Assembly: GCA_002551355.1 (NCBI GenBank)
Contig: NTHE01000033.1
Span: 25,145-89,144 of the forward strand
Origin: Streptomyces sp. man185
GTDB lineage: Bacteria; Actinomycetota; Actinomycetes; Streptomycetales; Streptomycetaceae
DNA length: 64,000 bases
Direction: 5' to 3'
In this document: one piece after another, positions 33,406-42,387 of the stretch
How positions within the stretch are numbered: position 1 is the first letter of the stretch
Layout: each line of letters starts with the position of its first letter
Position numbers and translations under genes: made by a program
Notes under the pieces: model-generated
Told to the model about the DNA's origin: nothing
The model's input: the letters and a program-made list of their open reading frames with translations, nothing else
Database searches by the model: none

Positions 33406-34433
33406 GCCAGGCACCTCGGTTGGGTGATCGCGATGCCGCCTGGCGGCGTGCTGCCGTCGTCGTGGGTGACGCCGGTGACCTTCGCCTCGCAGAGGTAGAG
33501 GTTGAGCCACGATCCGTAGGACGTCAGCCGGCTGATGGCCGCCATCTTGGCCGGGGTCTTCTGGAGGAAGTTCTCGATCTGCGGGGTGCCCTTCTCCAGC
33601 TGTCCGCTGAGCCGACCGAGTTGGCGAATGTCGTCCTTGAGGGGCTTCCGGCCGTCCTGGAAGAGGTCGGCGGTGACGGTGGTGAGCGCGCCCATCGCGG
33701 TGATGGCCTCGCCGAGCGGTTTGCGGTCGCCGGAGAATCCGGTGACGAGCTTCTGGAGGGTGACGACCAGGTCGTCGAAGCCGGCCTCGCGGTCGTTGAC
33801 CGTCTTGAGGACCGTGTTGAGGTTCGTGATCACCTCACCGATCACCTTGTCCTTGGCGGCGACGGTGGTGGTGAGCGAGCCGACGTGCCGCAGGATGCTG
33901 TCGACGGTGCCGCCCTCGCCCTGGAGGACCTGGACGATGGAGCCGGCGAGCTGGTTGATGTCGGGCGGCGACAGCCCTTCGAAGAGGGGCTGGAAGCCGT
34001 TGAAGAGCTGGGTGAGATCGAGCGCCGGGGTGGTGCGGGAGAGCGGGATGGTGTCCCCGGGCGCGAAGGCCTTGCCGACGGGTCCGGCGCCCCGGTCGAG
34101 GTCGACGTACCGCTGGCCGACCATGTTGAGGTATTTGATGGACGCCGTCACCGAGGCGGGGAGGTCACGCCCCTTGCGTACGGCGAAGGCGACCTCGGCG
34201 ACCCGCCGGTCGGCGACCCGCACGGATTCGACCTGGCCGACCTTCACCCCGGCGATCCGGACGCTGTCGCCGGGGATGAGGCCGGTGGCGTCGGTGAACC
34301 GCGCCCTGTACGTGGTGGTGTCGCCGACGCCCGTGTTGGCGATGGAGAGCCCGAGGACGGTGGTGGCCAGCACGGTGACGACGATGAAGACGAGGGACTT
34401 GGTGATCGGTCCCGCGAGCGAGCGGCGTTTCAC
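33402..34433 (-). CDS. mceB: MCE family protein MceB
   Basis: 343 residues: N-terminal anchor (SLVFIVVTVLATTVLGLSIA), MCE domain (YRARFTDATGLIPGDSVRIAGVKVGQVES; GQRYVDLDRGAG), long helical stretch with regular hydrophobic spacing, and a C-terminus with two cysteines (YLCEAK, PRCLA). Overlaps mceA and mceC by four bases. Confidence 0.93.
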   Translation of the reverse strand: MKRRSLAGPITKSLVFIVVTVLATTVLGLSIANTGVGDTTTYRARFTDATGLIPGDSVRIAGVKVGQVESVRVADRRVAEVAFAVRKGRDLPASVTASIKYLNMVGQRYVDLDRGAGPVGKAFAPGDTIPLSRTTPALDLTQLFNGFQPLFEGLSPPDINQLAGSIVQVLQGEGGTVDSILRHVGSLTTTVAAKDKVIGEVITNLNTVLKTVNDREAGFDDLVVTLQKLVTGFSGDRKPLGEAITAMGALTTVTADLFQDGRKPLKDDIRQLGRLSGQLEKGTPQIENFLQKTPAKMAAISRLTSYGSWLNLYLCEAKVTGVTHDDGSTPPGGIAITQPRCLA

Positions 34434-35728
34434 TTGAGCTTCACCTCCGCACCGCGGAAGGCCGGGCCGATGAGCACGCTGCTCCAGTCGGGCAGATCCC
34501 CCGGCCGGACCTTCAGCGAGGGCGCGACCAGTTCGTTGACGAGCTGGGACTCCTGGGGCGAGTTGGGCAGTCCGAGCGCGGTGTCGGTACCGTCGCCGGC
34601 ATCGCCCCGAGCGGCGGGGGGTGCGGTGACCTCGACGGCCCGGCGGGTGTCGGCGGTCGGCGCGTGCTTGCCGACGTACGGCACCGAGTAGCAGCTCGGC
34701 CCACCGGTGGCGTTGTAGACCGGGGTGTCCCGGCCGGGGGCGTACTTGCCCTTGGAGGGAACGGACTTGACCGACACGTGCAGTCCCGGCTGATCGGTTC
34801 CCTTGCCGAGCGCCTTGTCCATGGCGGGCACGAAACCGGCCATGGTGCGCAGGGTGCAGGGGAACGACTCGGCGTATTCGGCGAGGAGTTCGAGGGAGGG
34901 CCGGCCGGCGGCGGAGAGCCGGATGAGGTTGTCCCTGTTCTCTCGCAGGAAGGAGGTGACGTCCTGGGCGGCGGCCGTGGTGGTGCCGTGGAGCCCGGCG
35001 AGCCGGGCCTCCTGGTCGGCGAGGGTGGAGCTGGTGACCGTGGCGTCGGTCAGCGCGTCGAGGACGTCCGGCGCGGCATCCGCGTACAGCGTGCTCACCT
35101 TGACGAGTTCCTTGATGTCGGCGTTGAGGGTCGGAAGTTGGGGGTTGAACTTCTTCAGGTGGCCGTCCAGCGTGGTGAGCGTCTCGCCGAGGCGTTCACC
35201 GCGTCCCTCCAGCGCCTGGGATACGGCGCGCAGGGTGGCGGAGAGCTTCTCGGGCTTCACGGCGGTCAGCAGCGGCAGGACGTTGTCCAGGACCTGTTCC
35301 AGCTCGATGGCGTTGCTGGAGCGGTCCTGTGGGATGACGGCCCCGGACCGCAGGGTGGTGCCGGTGGGGATGCGGGGCGGAACGAGCGCGACGAACCGTG
35401 CGCCGAAGAGGGTGGTGGGCAGCATCTGGGCGGTGACGTCGGCGGGGACCTGTCCGAGCTTGTCGCGGTCGATGGCCAGGGTGAGGCGGGCGCCCTCGCC
35501 GTCGGTGGCGATGGAACGGACCTGTCCGATGACGACGCCGCGCAGCTTCACATCGGCATGCGCGTGCATTTCGTTGCCGACCGAGCCGGTGCGGACGGTG
35601 ACGGTGGCGTCGTCGGCGAAGTCCTTCTCGTACACGGAGACCGAGACCCACACCAGGACGGCGGGCACCAGCAGGAAGGTGACTCCGGCCAGGCGTCGGC
35701 GGGCCGTGCGGGTGCTGGATGTGCGCAT
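34430..35728 (-). CDS. mceA: MCE family protein MceA
   Basis: 432 residues: N-terminal anchor (AGVTFLLVPAVLVWVSVSVY), MCE domain (ATVTVRTGSVGNEMHAHADVKLRGVVIGQVRS; FGARFVALVPP), helical region, and the longest C-terminal tail of the set, with cysteines in SFPCTLR and GPSCYS. It is first of the six, directly after yrbEB; the junction TGATG shares one base, so coupling is tight. Confidence 0.93.
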   Translation of the reverse strand: MRTSSTRTARRRLAGVTFLLVPAVLVWVSVSVYEKDFADDATVTVRTGSVGNEMHAHADVKLRGVVIGQVRSIATDGEGARLTLAIDRDKLGQVPADVTAQMLPTTLFGARFVALVPPRIPTGTTLRSGAVIPQDRSSNAIELEQVLDNVLPLLTAVKPEKLSATLRAVSQALEGRGERLGETLTTLDGHLKKFNPQLPTLNADIKELVKVSTLYADAAPDVLDALTDATVTSSTLADQEARLAGLHGTTTAAAQDVTSFLRENRDNLIRLSAAGRPSLELLAEYAESFPCTLRTMAGFVPAMDKALGKGTDQPGLHVSVKSVPSKGKYAPGRDTPVYNATGGPSCYSVPYVGKHAPTADTRRAVEVTAPPAARGDAGDGTDTALGLPNSPQESQLVNELVAPSLKVRPGDLPDWSSVLIGPAFRGAEVKLK

Positions 35729-36531
35729 CAGCCGGCCACCTTCACCGTCGTCGTGGCGCCCCAGATGGCGAGCGAGAGAAAGAAGTCGGTGACGCTGATG
35801 AGGACGATCGCGTTGCGCACCGAGCGCCCGACCGCCACACCCACCCCGGCCGGTCCGCCGGTGGCGTGGAAGCCGTAGTAGCAGTGGGCGAGGATCACCA
35901 GCACGCTGAAGATCAGTACCTTCAGCACCGACAGCAGGACGTCCTGCGGGGAGAGGAAGAGGTTGAAGTAGTGGTCGTAGGTGCCCGCCGACTGGCCGTT
36001 GAAGAAGATGGTGATGTAGCGGGAGGCGACGTACGAGGAGAGCAGCCCGATCGCGTACAGCGGGATGATCGCGACGACTCCGGCGATGATCCGGGTGGTG
36101 ACGAGGTAGGGCATGGACCGGATGCCCATCGCCTCCAGGGCGTCGACCTCCTCGTTGATCCGCATCGCGCCGAGCTGGGCGGTGAAGCCTGCGCCGACGG
36201 TGGCGGAGAGGGCGAGTCCGGCGACCAGCGGAGCGATCTCCCGGGTGTTGAAGTAGGCGGAGATGAACCCGGTGAACGCCGAGGTGCCGATCTGGTTGAG
36301 CGCCGCGTAGCCCTGGAGTCCGACGACCGTGCCGGTGAACAGGGTCATGGCGATCATCACGCCGATGGTGCCGCCGATGACGCCGAGCCCGCCGCTGCCG
36401 AAGGCGACCTCGGCCAGCAGCCGCTGGACCTCGCGCACGTAGCGGCGCAGGGTCCGCGGGATCCAGAGAAGGGCCTTGACGTAGAAGGTGAGTTGGTCGC
36501 CCGACCGGTCGAGCCAGTTCAGCATGGCCAT
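35728..36531 (-). CDS. YrbE/MlaE-type permease (second subunit)
   Basis: 267 residues with five or six membrane segments and the MlaE permease signature EEVDALEAMGIRSMPYLVTTRI. It lies after its partner with a three-base gap. Together the two YrbE proteins form the inner-membrane channel of the Mce importer and are energised by the Mkl ATPase. Confidence 0.94.
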   Translation of the reverse strand: MAMLNWLDRSGDQLTFYVKALLWIPRTLRRYVREVQRLLAEVAFGSGGLGVIGGTIGVMIAMTLFTGTVVGLQGYAALNQIGTSAFTGFISAYFNTREIAPLVAGLALSATVGAGFTAQLGAMRINEEVDALEAMGIRSMPYLVTTRIIAGVVAIIPLYAIGLLSSYVASRYITIFFNGQSAGTYDHYFNLFLSPQDVLLSVLKVLIFSVLVILAHCYYGFHATGGPAGVGVAVGRSVRNAIVLISVTDFFLSLAIWGATTTVKVAG

Positions 36532-36534
36532 CGG

Positions 36535-37407
36535 TCAGCTCCCCTTCGCGGGGACGATCTGGAGGTAGACCGCCGTGAGGACCATGTTCACGAAGAACAG
36601 CAGCATGAAGGTGATGACGACGGACTGGTTGACCGCGTCGCCGACGCCCTTGGGGCCGCCGCGCGGGTTGAGGCCGCGGTGGGCGGCGACGATGCCCGCG
36701 ATGAAGCCGAAGATCAGGGCCTTGAACTCGCTGATGTAGAGGTCGGGCAGCTGGGCGAGGGCGGAGAAGCTCGCGAGGTACGCGCCCGGGGTGCCGTCCT
36801 GCATGATCACGTTGAAGAAGTAGCCGCCGAGCGTGCCGACCACCGAGATCAGTCCGTTGAGCAGGACCGCGACGAGCATGGTGGCGAGCACCCGGGGGAC
36901 GACGAGGCGCTGGATGGGCGAGACGCCCATGACCTCCATCGCGTCGAGTTCCTCGCGGATCTTGCGGGATCCGAGGTCGGCGCAGATCGCGGAGCCGGCC
37001 GCACCGGAGATCAGCAGCGCGACGATGAGCGGGCTCGCCTGCTGGATCACCGCGAGGACGCTGGCGCCGCCGGTGAAGGACTGGGCGCCGAGCTGCTGGG
37101 TGAGGGAACCGACCTGGAGGGCGATGACCGCGCCGAACGGGATGGAGACGAGGGCGGCGGGCAGGATGGTGACGCTCGCGACGAACCAGAACTGCTCGAT
37201 GAACTCCCTTACCTGGAAAGGCCTGCGGAAGATTGCCCGGGCCACGGCGACGGCGAGCGCGAACAGTTTCCCGGTCTCGCGGAGCGGGGCGAGCAGCCGG
37301 GAGGGCCGCCGCTGCCCGGCCGAGGCGGAGGCGCTCGCCCCCGGGCCGCTGGCCGGCGGGGGCTTCTCGGGCGGCTCGGGCGGCCGCACCGGCATCGGGG
37401 CGGTCAC
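36535..37407 (-). CDS. YrbE/MlaE-type permease (first subunit)
   Basis: 290 residues: a Pro/Ala-rich N-terminus of about 40 residues, then membrane segments and the family signature REELDAMEVMGVSPIQRLVVPRVL. The GTG start at 37407 overlaps the mkl stop by four bases. Pairing with the second YrbE gene is typical of actinobacterial mce operons. Confidence 0.94.
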   Translation of the reverse strand: MTAPMPVRPPEPPEKPPPASGPGASASASAGQRRPSRLLAPLRETGKLFALAVAVARAIFRRPFQVREFIEQFWFVASVTILPAALVSIPFGAVIALQVGSLTQQLGAQSFTGGASVLAVIQQASPLIVALLISGAAGSAICADLGSRKIREELDAMEVMGVSPIQRLVVPRVLATMLVAVLLNGLISVVGTLGGYFFNVIMQDGTPGAYLASFSALAQLPDLYISEFKALIFGFIAGIVAAHRGLNPRGGPKGVGDAVNQSVVITFMLLFFVNMVLTAVYLQIVPAKGS

Positions 37408-38390
37408 GCGCGCGCACCTCCCGCGGCCGGGGCGTAGCTGTCGAGGATCGCGGTACGGGCGGCCTCCGGCAGCCGGCCCATCATCGACATGACCCGCTCG
37501 CGGCGGCGCAGCGCACCCTGGCGTACGGGCATCCCGGGTGAGGGCTCCAGCTGCGGGACGACGGTGCGGGGGCCGGTGGGGAGCGGGGCGGTATCGGCCT
37601 GCTGCTCGGCGGCGAGGGTCGCGGCGTCCTTCTCCTCGGACATGCCGATGGGTCCTTCGCGGCGGCCGGCGAGGAACTGGGAGACGACCGGGGTGTCGCT
37701 GGTGAGCAACACCTCGCGCGGGCCGAAGGTGACGAGGTTGCGGCAGAACAGCATCCCCATGTTGTCGGGGACGGTGGCCGCGATGTCGAGGTTGTGGGTG
37801 ACGATCAGCATCGTCGCGTCGATCTGGGCGTTGAGGTCGATGAGGAGTTGCGACAGATAGGCGGTGCGGACCGGGTCGAGGCCGGAGTCCGGCTCGTCGC
37901 AGAGGATGATCTGCGGGTCCAGGACCAGGGCGCGGGCGAGGCCGGCGCGCTTGCGCATGCCGCCGGATATCTCACCCGGCAGCTTTCCCTCGGCCCCGAG
38001 GAGTCCGACGATGTCGATGCGCTCCATGACGATGCGGCGGATCTCGGATTCCTTCTTGCGGGTGTGCTCGCGCAGCGGGAAGGCGATGTTGTCGAAGAGC
38101 GACATGGAGCCGAAAAGGGCTCCGTCCTGGAACATGAGGCCGAAGAGCTTCCGGGTCTCCATGATGTCGCGCTCCGAGCTGTTCACCATGTCGACGCCGT
38201 TGATGAGGACGCGTCCCTGTTCGGGCTTGAGGAGCCCGATGATGGATTTCAGAAAAACGGTCTTCCCGGTTCCGGAAGGACCGAGCATGACGCTCACTTC
38301 ACCGGCGGGCAGGGTGAGGCTGACGTCCTGCCAGATGTTCTGCTTGCCGAAGGATTTCGTCAGGCCCTCGACGACTACTTCGATTCCCAT
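37404..38390 (-). CDS. mkl: Mce-transport ATPase Mkl (MlaF-like)
   Basis: 328 residues: ABC ATPase with Walker A GPSGTGKT (residues 38-45), Q-loop LMFQDGALF, signature ISGGMRKRAGLARAL, Walker B IILCDEPDSGLD and H-loop VTHN. A C-terminal extension of about 80 residues is typical of actinobacterial Mkl. It powers lipid import by the Mce complex. It is first in the operon, with GAGGGAGGG before the ATG; so here mkl is linked to the cluster rather than encoded elsewhere as in mycobacteria. Confidence 0.93.
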   Translation of the reverse strand: MGIEVVVEGLTKSFGKQNIWQDVSLTLPAGEVSVMLGPSGTGKTVFLKSIIGLLKPEQGRVLINGVDMVNSSERDIMETRKLFGLMFQDGALFGSMSLFDNIAFPLREHTRKKESEIRRIVMERIDIVGLLGAEGKLPGEISGGMRKRAGLARALVLDPQIILCDEPDSGLDPVRTAYLSQLLIDLNAQIDATMLIVTHNLDIAATVPDNMGMLFCRNLVTFGPREVLLTSDTPVVSQFLAGRREGPIGMSEEKDAATLAAEQQADTAPLPTGPRTVVPQLEPSPGMPVRQGALRRRERVMSMMGRLPEAARTAILDSYAPAAGGARA

Positions 38391-38564
38391 CGGCCCTCCC
38401 TCGAAGTGGCGGTGAACGTGTTCATCGTTAAGCGCTCCGGCTCTGAGAAAAGCGATGGCGGCTCGTCACACATGCACCAGGGGGCGCACGTTATGTCCGC
38501 CGAAACCGCCAGGGCAAGCCGTTGAACAGCGGATTTCGACGAACGTGTGGCTGGGATCGGATCA

Positions 38565-38583
38565 CTTGTCATTCGGTGACAAG
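38565..38583. promoter_or_regulatory. Inverted repeat, possible mce operator
   Basis: CTTGTCA-TTCGG-TGACAAG, a perfect 7-bp inverted repeat about 175 bp upstream of mkl. CTTG/CAAG motifs recur upstream of the PucR gene. Confidence 0.45.
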
Positions 38584-38886
38584 GTCGGGTCCCGTCCTTG
38601 TCGAAATCTGCGCAAGCACCAGAGTGTTCAGCCCGGGGCTTCCCGGGACAGGAGCGGAGCGAACCGGTACCCAGCAACCCCGACGAGCAGGGACGCAGGC
38701 GTTTTCGATCGGCACAGCTGGGACGCTACGGGCCGGTAACCTTACTTCGCAATACTGGGTACAGATTTTCCTCGGCAAGAATTCATGTGGGCCGGATGAT
38801 TGTTGTCGGGTGAGTAATCCGCGTGCCAAACCTGTCGGATGATGAGGAATCACACGGCCGGCGGCCCGTTCCGGCGGACAGGAAAA

Positions 38887-38925
38887 AGCCCTTCCGGTCC
38901 CCGGGGGGGGTGGACCGGAAGGGCT
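38887..38925 (-). terminator. Intrinsic terminator of the DUF6801-like gene
   Basis: Perfect 14-bp stem AGCCCTTCCGGTCC / GGACCGGAAGGGCT. A run of five As at its left becomes a U-tract in the minus-strand transcript, as in textbook intrinsic terminators. Confidence 0.85.
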
Positions 38926-38967
38926 CGGTCGCCTTTCACCTGCCGGCGGCCGGGCAGCGTCACGCGC

Positions 38968-40479
38968 TCACCGTTCGGGCTTCGGCTTCCTCGGCGGGCA
39001 GTCCGGCCCCTCCGGGTTCGTGGCCACGCACAGGGGCGCCTGCGTCATCTTGGTGTAGTTGTCGGCCTTCTTGCCGGGGCTGGAGATGGCCGAGGTGAAG
39101 ATCGGGTCGAGGTCCTCGGTCGCACCGCACCCCTCGAACGGCGGGATGTGGGCGTACCCGGTCAGGGTGCCGCCGTACGCCACGAGGTAGCCGGCCGGGG
39201 GGTAGCTCTGGCCGTACCCCTTCAGCACCTGCTCGAAGGGGCGTTCCGTGCGGCAGTCGGGTCCCACGTCCAGGGGCACTCCGTTCACCTCGACGTCGGA
39301 CAGCCGCATGACGAGCTGGGCGGTGACCGTGGTCTCCTCCGGGTAGGTCGGCGTGTTGGTGACCGTGTGCGTGTGGATCGCGGCCGGGGGGCCCACCTGC
39401 TCCAGCGTCATGGTGGCGGTGGTCGGCATGAACCCGTAGCTGAGGAACGTGGCCTTCGTCGGGGGGAGTTGCCGGCGTCCCTCGTAGTCGAAGTTCACCT
39501 CCGAGCTGACGTCGACGGTCGAGGCGCAGGAGTCGTTGATGTACCGCTTGTTGAGCACCACCTTCATGAACGCGGGCCCCAGTGCCGCCGCGCCGTCCAG
39601 CTTGGCGGCGTTGGCGTAGCCGGCCGCGTACGTCTCGGCGGTGGTCATCACCCACTCGGGCGGGATCTCGATCGGGCAGCTGCCCGGGTCGTCCTCCAGG
39701 CCTTCGAGCCGTTCCTCGGTGAGGGCGTCGATCTTCTCCCGTGCGGTGGGCGGGAGTCCCTCGGCCGGGCGGGTCGGGGTCGGGTCCGGTGCGGGGGCGC
39801 TCTCTCCCGGCCGGGGTGCGGGGGCCGTGGGGTCGGTGCCGCCGCGGACCATGATCGCGGCCAGTTCGGCTTCCTGGCCCGGGACCGGTGCGCAGGCGAC
39901 GTCGAGCCCCGGGGGCGTGGTCGGCTCACCGGCCTCCGTGAGCGAGGACAGCGAGAGGGCGAGCGCGGCGGGGGCCAGCGTCGCGCGTCCGGGGCTGCCG
40001 AACGAGACCGTCGGCACGTCCCCGGTCGCGGTCAGGGTCAGTTCGCCCTCGCCCTCGCCATCTCCTTCGCCGGGTTGGGGCAGGGCTGTCGGCGGGGCTG
40101 TCAGGTCCTGCCAGGAGGCGTCGGCGTACCGGTCGCCGACGGTGTTGCGGACGGTGAGCCGCGCGACGGCCGACAGGGTGGCGGCGTCCAGATCGGCGAA
40201 CCGGGCGAGCGCGGTCGGTGGCAGGCTCACCTCGACCGCTACCTGATCGGGGCGGATCTCCTCACCCGTACGGGCCGAGGTGGGGAGCACCGCCGAGACG
40301 ACGACGTCCACGTCCTCGGGCCCGGAGGGGAACGGGCAGGCGTAGCGGAGGGAGACCTCCGAGGTCTGTTCCGCGGCGGCCGACTCGGCGCCGGGGACGA
40401 GCGCGGTGGCGACGACGAGCGCCCCGCCCACGGCCCAGTGGATCGGTCGTCTCGCCGCGGCGCGTGCATCGACGGTCAT
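38968..40479 (-). CDS. Large secreted protein, DUF6801-like
   Basis: 503 residues with an export signal (AVGGALVVATALVPGAESAAA). Residues about 35-200 (LRYACPFPSGPEDVDVVVSAVLP) resemble the DUF6801 domain that I associate with secreted Streptomyces proteins; a Pro-rich linker (about 225-250) leads to a second domain with six or more cysteines and VNFDYEGRR, TYPEETTVTAQLVMRLSDVEVNGVPL. No catalytic motif was recognised. The ATG at 40479 has GGAAGGA. It is the last of three secreted-protein genes read toward the mce operon. Confidence 0.85.
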   Translation of the reverse strand: MTVDARAAARRPIHWAVGGALVVATALVPGAESAAAEQTSEVSLRYACPFPSGPEDVDVVVSAVLPTSARTGEEIRPDQVAVEVSLPPTALARFADLDAATLSAVARLTVRNTVGDRYADASWQDLTAPPTALPQPGEGDGEGEGELTLTATGDVPTVSFGSPGRATLAPAALALSLSSLTEAGEPTTPPGLDVACAPVPGQEAELAAIMVRGGTDPTAPAPRPGESAPAPDPTPTRPAEGLPPTAREKIDALTEERLEGLEDDPGSCPIEIPPEWVMTTAETYAAGYANAAKLDGAAALGPAFMKVVLNKRYINDSCASTVDVSSEVNFDYEGRRQLPPTKATFLSYGFMPTTATMTLEQVGPPAAIHTHTVTNTPTYPEETTVTAQLVMRLSDVEVNGVPLDVGPDCRTERPFEQVLKGYGQSYPPAGYLVAYGGTLTGYAHIPPFEGCGATEDLDPIFTSAISSPGKKADNYTKMTQAPLCVATNPEGPDCPPRKPKPER

Positions 40480-40655
40480 ACGGATGTGTCCTTCCGGCGC
40501 GCGTGGGCCCTGCGGATGGGCGGCTGCGGAGCGGGTACGGTACGCACGCCGACGACGCCTGGGAAGGGCGGGGTTCCCGATCGGATCACCGGCGTGCGGG
40601 CTTTGGCAGCCGGTGACAATGTGCCGCCGCGCCCTTGTCGGCGAGTGCGCGAAAT

Positions 40656-40690
40656 CGTGCCCGGCCGTCGGGTGCGCACGGCCGGGCACG
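40656..40690 (-). terminator. Terminator after the 218-residue secreted protein gene
   Basis: Perfect 12-bp stem CGTGCCCGGCCG / CGGCCGGGCACG with an 11-base loop, 32 bp beyond the stop. Confidence 0.75.
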
Positions 40691-40722
40691 ACGTTCAGAA
40701 GCGGTACGTCATCGGCGCGGGA

Positions 40723-41379
40723 TCAGCCGCTGATGACCGGGGACTTGCCCGATGCCGCGTTCACGATGGTGTACAGGCCCTGGAAGCTGGCGGTGGTGCC
40801 GACGATGCCGCAGCCGCCGCCGACCTTGTTGGCGATGGACAGGGTGAGCCCGCCGCCCGCGGTGTTCAGGGTGCCGTTGCTGCCGCCCGCGGTCGGGTTG
40901 TTGTACTTGGCGGCGACCTTGCCGGTCACATTGAAGGTGCAGGGGCCGAGGATGCTGCTGCCGGACACCTTCGCCTTGATCGTTCTGATCTCACCGGTCG
41001 TCTGGCCCGTGGAGTTGGTACCGGCGCCCGCCGCGTAGTCGAGACCCCAGATCTCCCACGGCGGCGTGGTGGTCACCGTCCACGTGGAGCTGAACGGCCC
41101 GGTGCACGGCGAGTTGAACGAGATCGCCGAGATGGACGCGAGCTTGGCCGGGCTGCCGGCGACCGGGGAGGTCGGCGCCGAGCCGGAGGCGGCGGAGGAG
41201 GCGCACTGGATCTTGTTGCCGTTGTTGTCGGTCAGAACGGTCACTCCGGCGCTGCCGTTGAAGGCACCGGTCGGGCTGATCGTCCAGCTGGTCGGCGCGG
41301 CGACGGCCGACGGGGCGGCCAGGACGACGGATGCCGCGGCGGCACCGATCGCGGTCAGGACACCGGTTCGCTTGAACAT
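40723..41379 (-). CDS. Small secreted protein of unknown function
   Basis: 218 residues. The signal peptide (VLTAIGAAAASVVLAAPSAVA) is cut before APTSW. The mature protein is rich in Gly, Thr, Ser and Asn with four cysteines, a pattern of an extracellular beta-sandwich (WTISPTGAFNGSAG, FSSTWTVTTTPPW). The ATG at 41379 has GGGAG. Terminators on the downstream side suggest it is expressed separately from the DUF6801-like gene. No known family is recognised. Confidence 0.85.
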   Translation of the reverse strand: MFKRTGVLTAIGAAAASVVLAAPSAVAAPTSWTISPTGAFNGSAGVTVLTDNNGNKIQCASSAASGSAPTSPVAGSPAKLASISAISFNSPCTGPFSSTWTVTTTPPWEIWGLDYAAGAGTNSTGQTTGEIRTIKAKVSGSSILGPCTFNVTGKVAAKYNNPTAGGSNGTLNTAGGGLTLSIANKVGGGCGIVGTTASFQGLYTIVNAASGKSPVISG

Positions 41380-41451
41380 GGGGGTACTCCCTTTTCTCGT
41401 CCCGTTGGGGATTCGGCTGAACGTGACTGGAGAGATTTCGTGCTCCATGGC

Positions 41452-42387
41452 CTACCGCTTCGCGGAGTGCCAGAATTCCGACAGCTTGCGGCCCTCGTTC
41501 GGCGCGAGGCCGGCGGGGTCGTAGGGGCTGCCGAAGTACGTGGTGGTGGCGTCCAGCGTCACGCTGTTCTTCCCGGCGGCGGACGGGAGACCGGTCTTGA
41601 GGTTCACCGCCCAGTCCAGGAGCCCGGCGCCGCAGCCGCTGGCTCCCGGGACGGCGAAGGCCGCATCGCCCTGGTCGGCGCCGTCGAAGGTGTAGCGCCC
41701 CATCTCGCCCTCGTCGTCGTTCGGCGTCCCGTCGGCTCCGAACCGCTGGAGCGAGAGGGTCGGCGCCGTCACGTTCTGCGGCTGGAGGAGCACCGGATTC
41801 GCGGTGGTTCCGATGTAGCACTTGTCACCCAGGAACGGGTTCTTGAGGTGGATGCGGACCGGGATGGTGAGAATCGGCTCGCCGGTGGAGAAAGCCGCGC
41901 TCATATTGAAGTCGCGTGGTGCTCCGGCCGGTTCGATGGTGGCTGTCACACGGTTGAGGTTGTTGTCCGTCAACTGACGGCAGATTGCCGATACGAGCGG
42001 AATTCCGCTGGGGCACATCAGCCCGATCAGCCCGCCGGGGATCTCCGCCGGGTCCGCCGTCAGCGCCCCCTCGGGCGGGGCCACCAGGGAGGCGGCGCCG
42101 TCGGCGCGCTGGACGACGCCGAGCTGCAGATCGGTGTTGCCGGTGGAGACCTTCGTCTTGCCCAGCGTGATCGTTCCGGTCGCCGAACTCGACGCGATGC
42201 AGGTGGCGATGGTGTTGACACCGTCGGCGGCCAGCATGGCGGGCGCGTCGACCGGGCAGCGGTCGAAGGGCGCCCAGTCGCCGTTGAGCTGGGTGGCGGC
42301 GGAGGCCGAGCCGGTGGAAAGCAGAGCGCTGAATGCCGTGAACGCCGCGAGCAGACCTACGCGGGTTCGATGGGAAACGGTTCTCAT
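41452..42387 (-). CDS. Secreted protein of unknown function
   Basis: 311 residues. The signal peptide (VGLLAAFTAFSALLSTGSASA) is followed by a beta-rich domain with six cysteines (DRCPVD, ATCIAS, LMCPSG, AICRQ, DKCYIG, SGCGAG). Segments such as ATGTITLGKTKVSTGNTDLQLG and TIPVRIHLKNPFLGDKCYIG, followed by PVLLQPQ, look like a repeated beta-fold. The ATG at 42387 has AGAGGGGAC. It ends 72 bp before the next secreted-protein gene, so the two may be co-transcribed. Confidence 0.85.
   Translation of the reverse strand: MRTVSHRTRVGLLAAFTAFSALLSTGSASAATQLNGDWAPFDRCPVDAPAMLAADGVNTIATCIASSSATGTITLGKTKVSTGNTDLQLGVVQRADGAASLVAPPEGALTADPAEIPGGLIGLMCPSGIPLVSAICRQLTDNNLNRVTATIEPAGAPRDFNMSAAFSTGEPILTIPVRIHLKNPFLGDKCYIGTTANPVLLQPQNVTAPTLSLQRFGADGTPNDDEGEMGRYTFDGADQGDAAFAVPGASGCGAGLLDWAVNLKTGLPSAAGKNSVTLDATTTYFGSPYDPAGLAPNEGRKLSEFWHSAKR

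Larger units (their letters stand above)
38391..38967. other. 577-bp region upstream of the mce operon
   Basis: No gene seen. It holds the mce promoter, the terminator of the convergent-side secreted protein gene (38887-38925) and a 7-bp inverted repeat (38565-38583). A less GC-rich stretch lies around 38740-38830. No confident -35/-10 pair was found. Confidence 0.5.
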
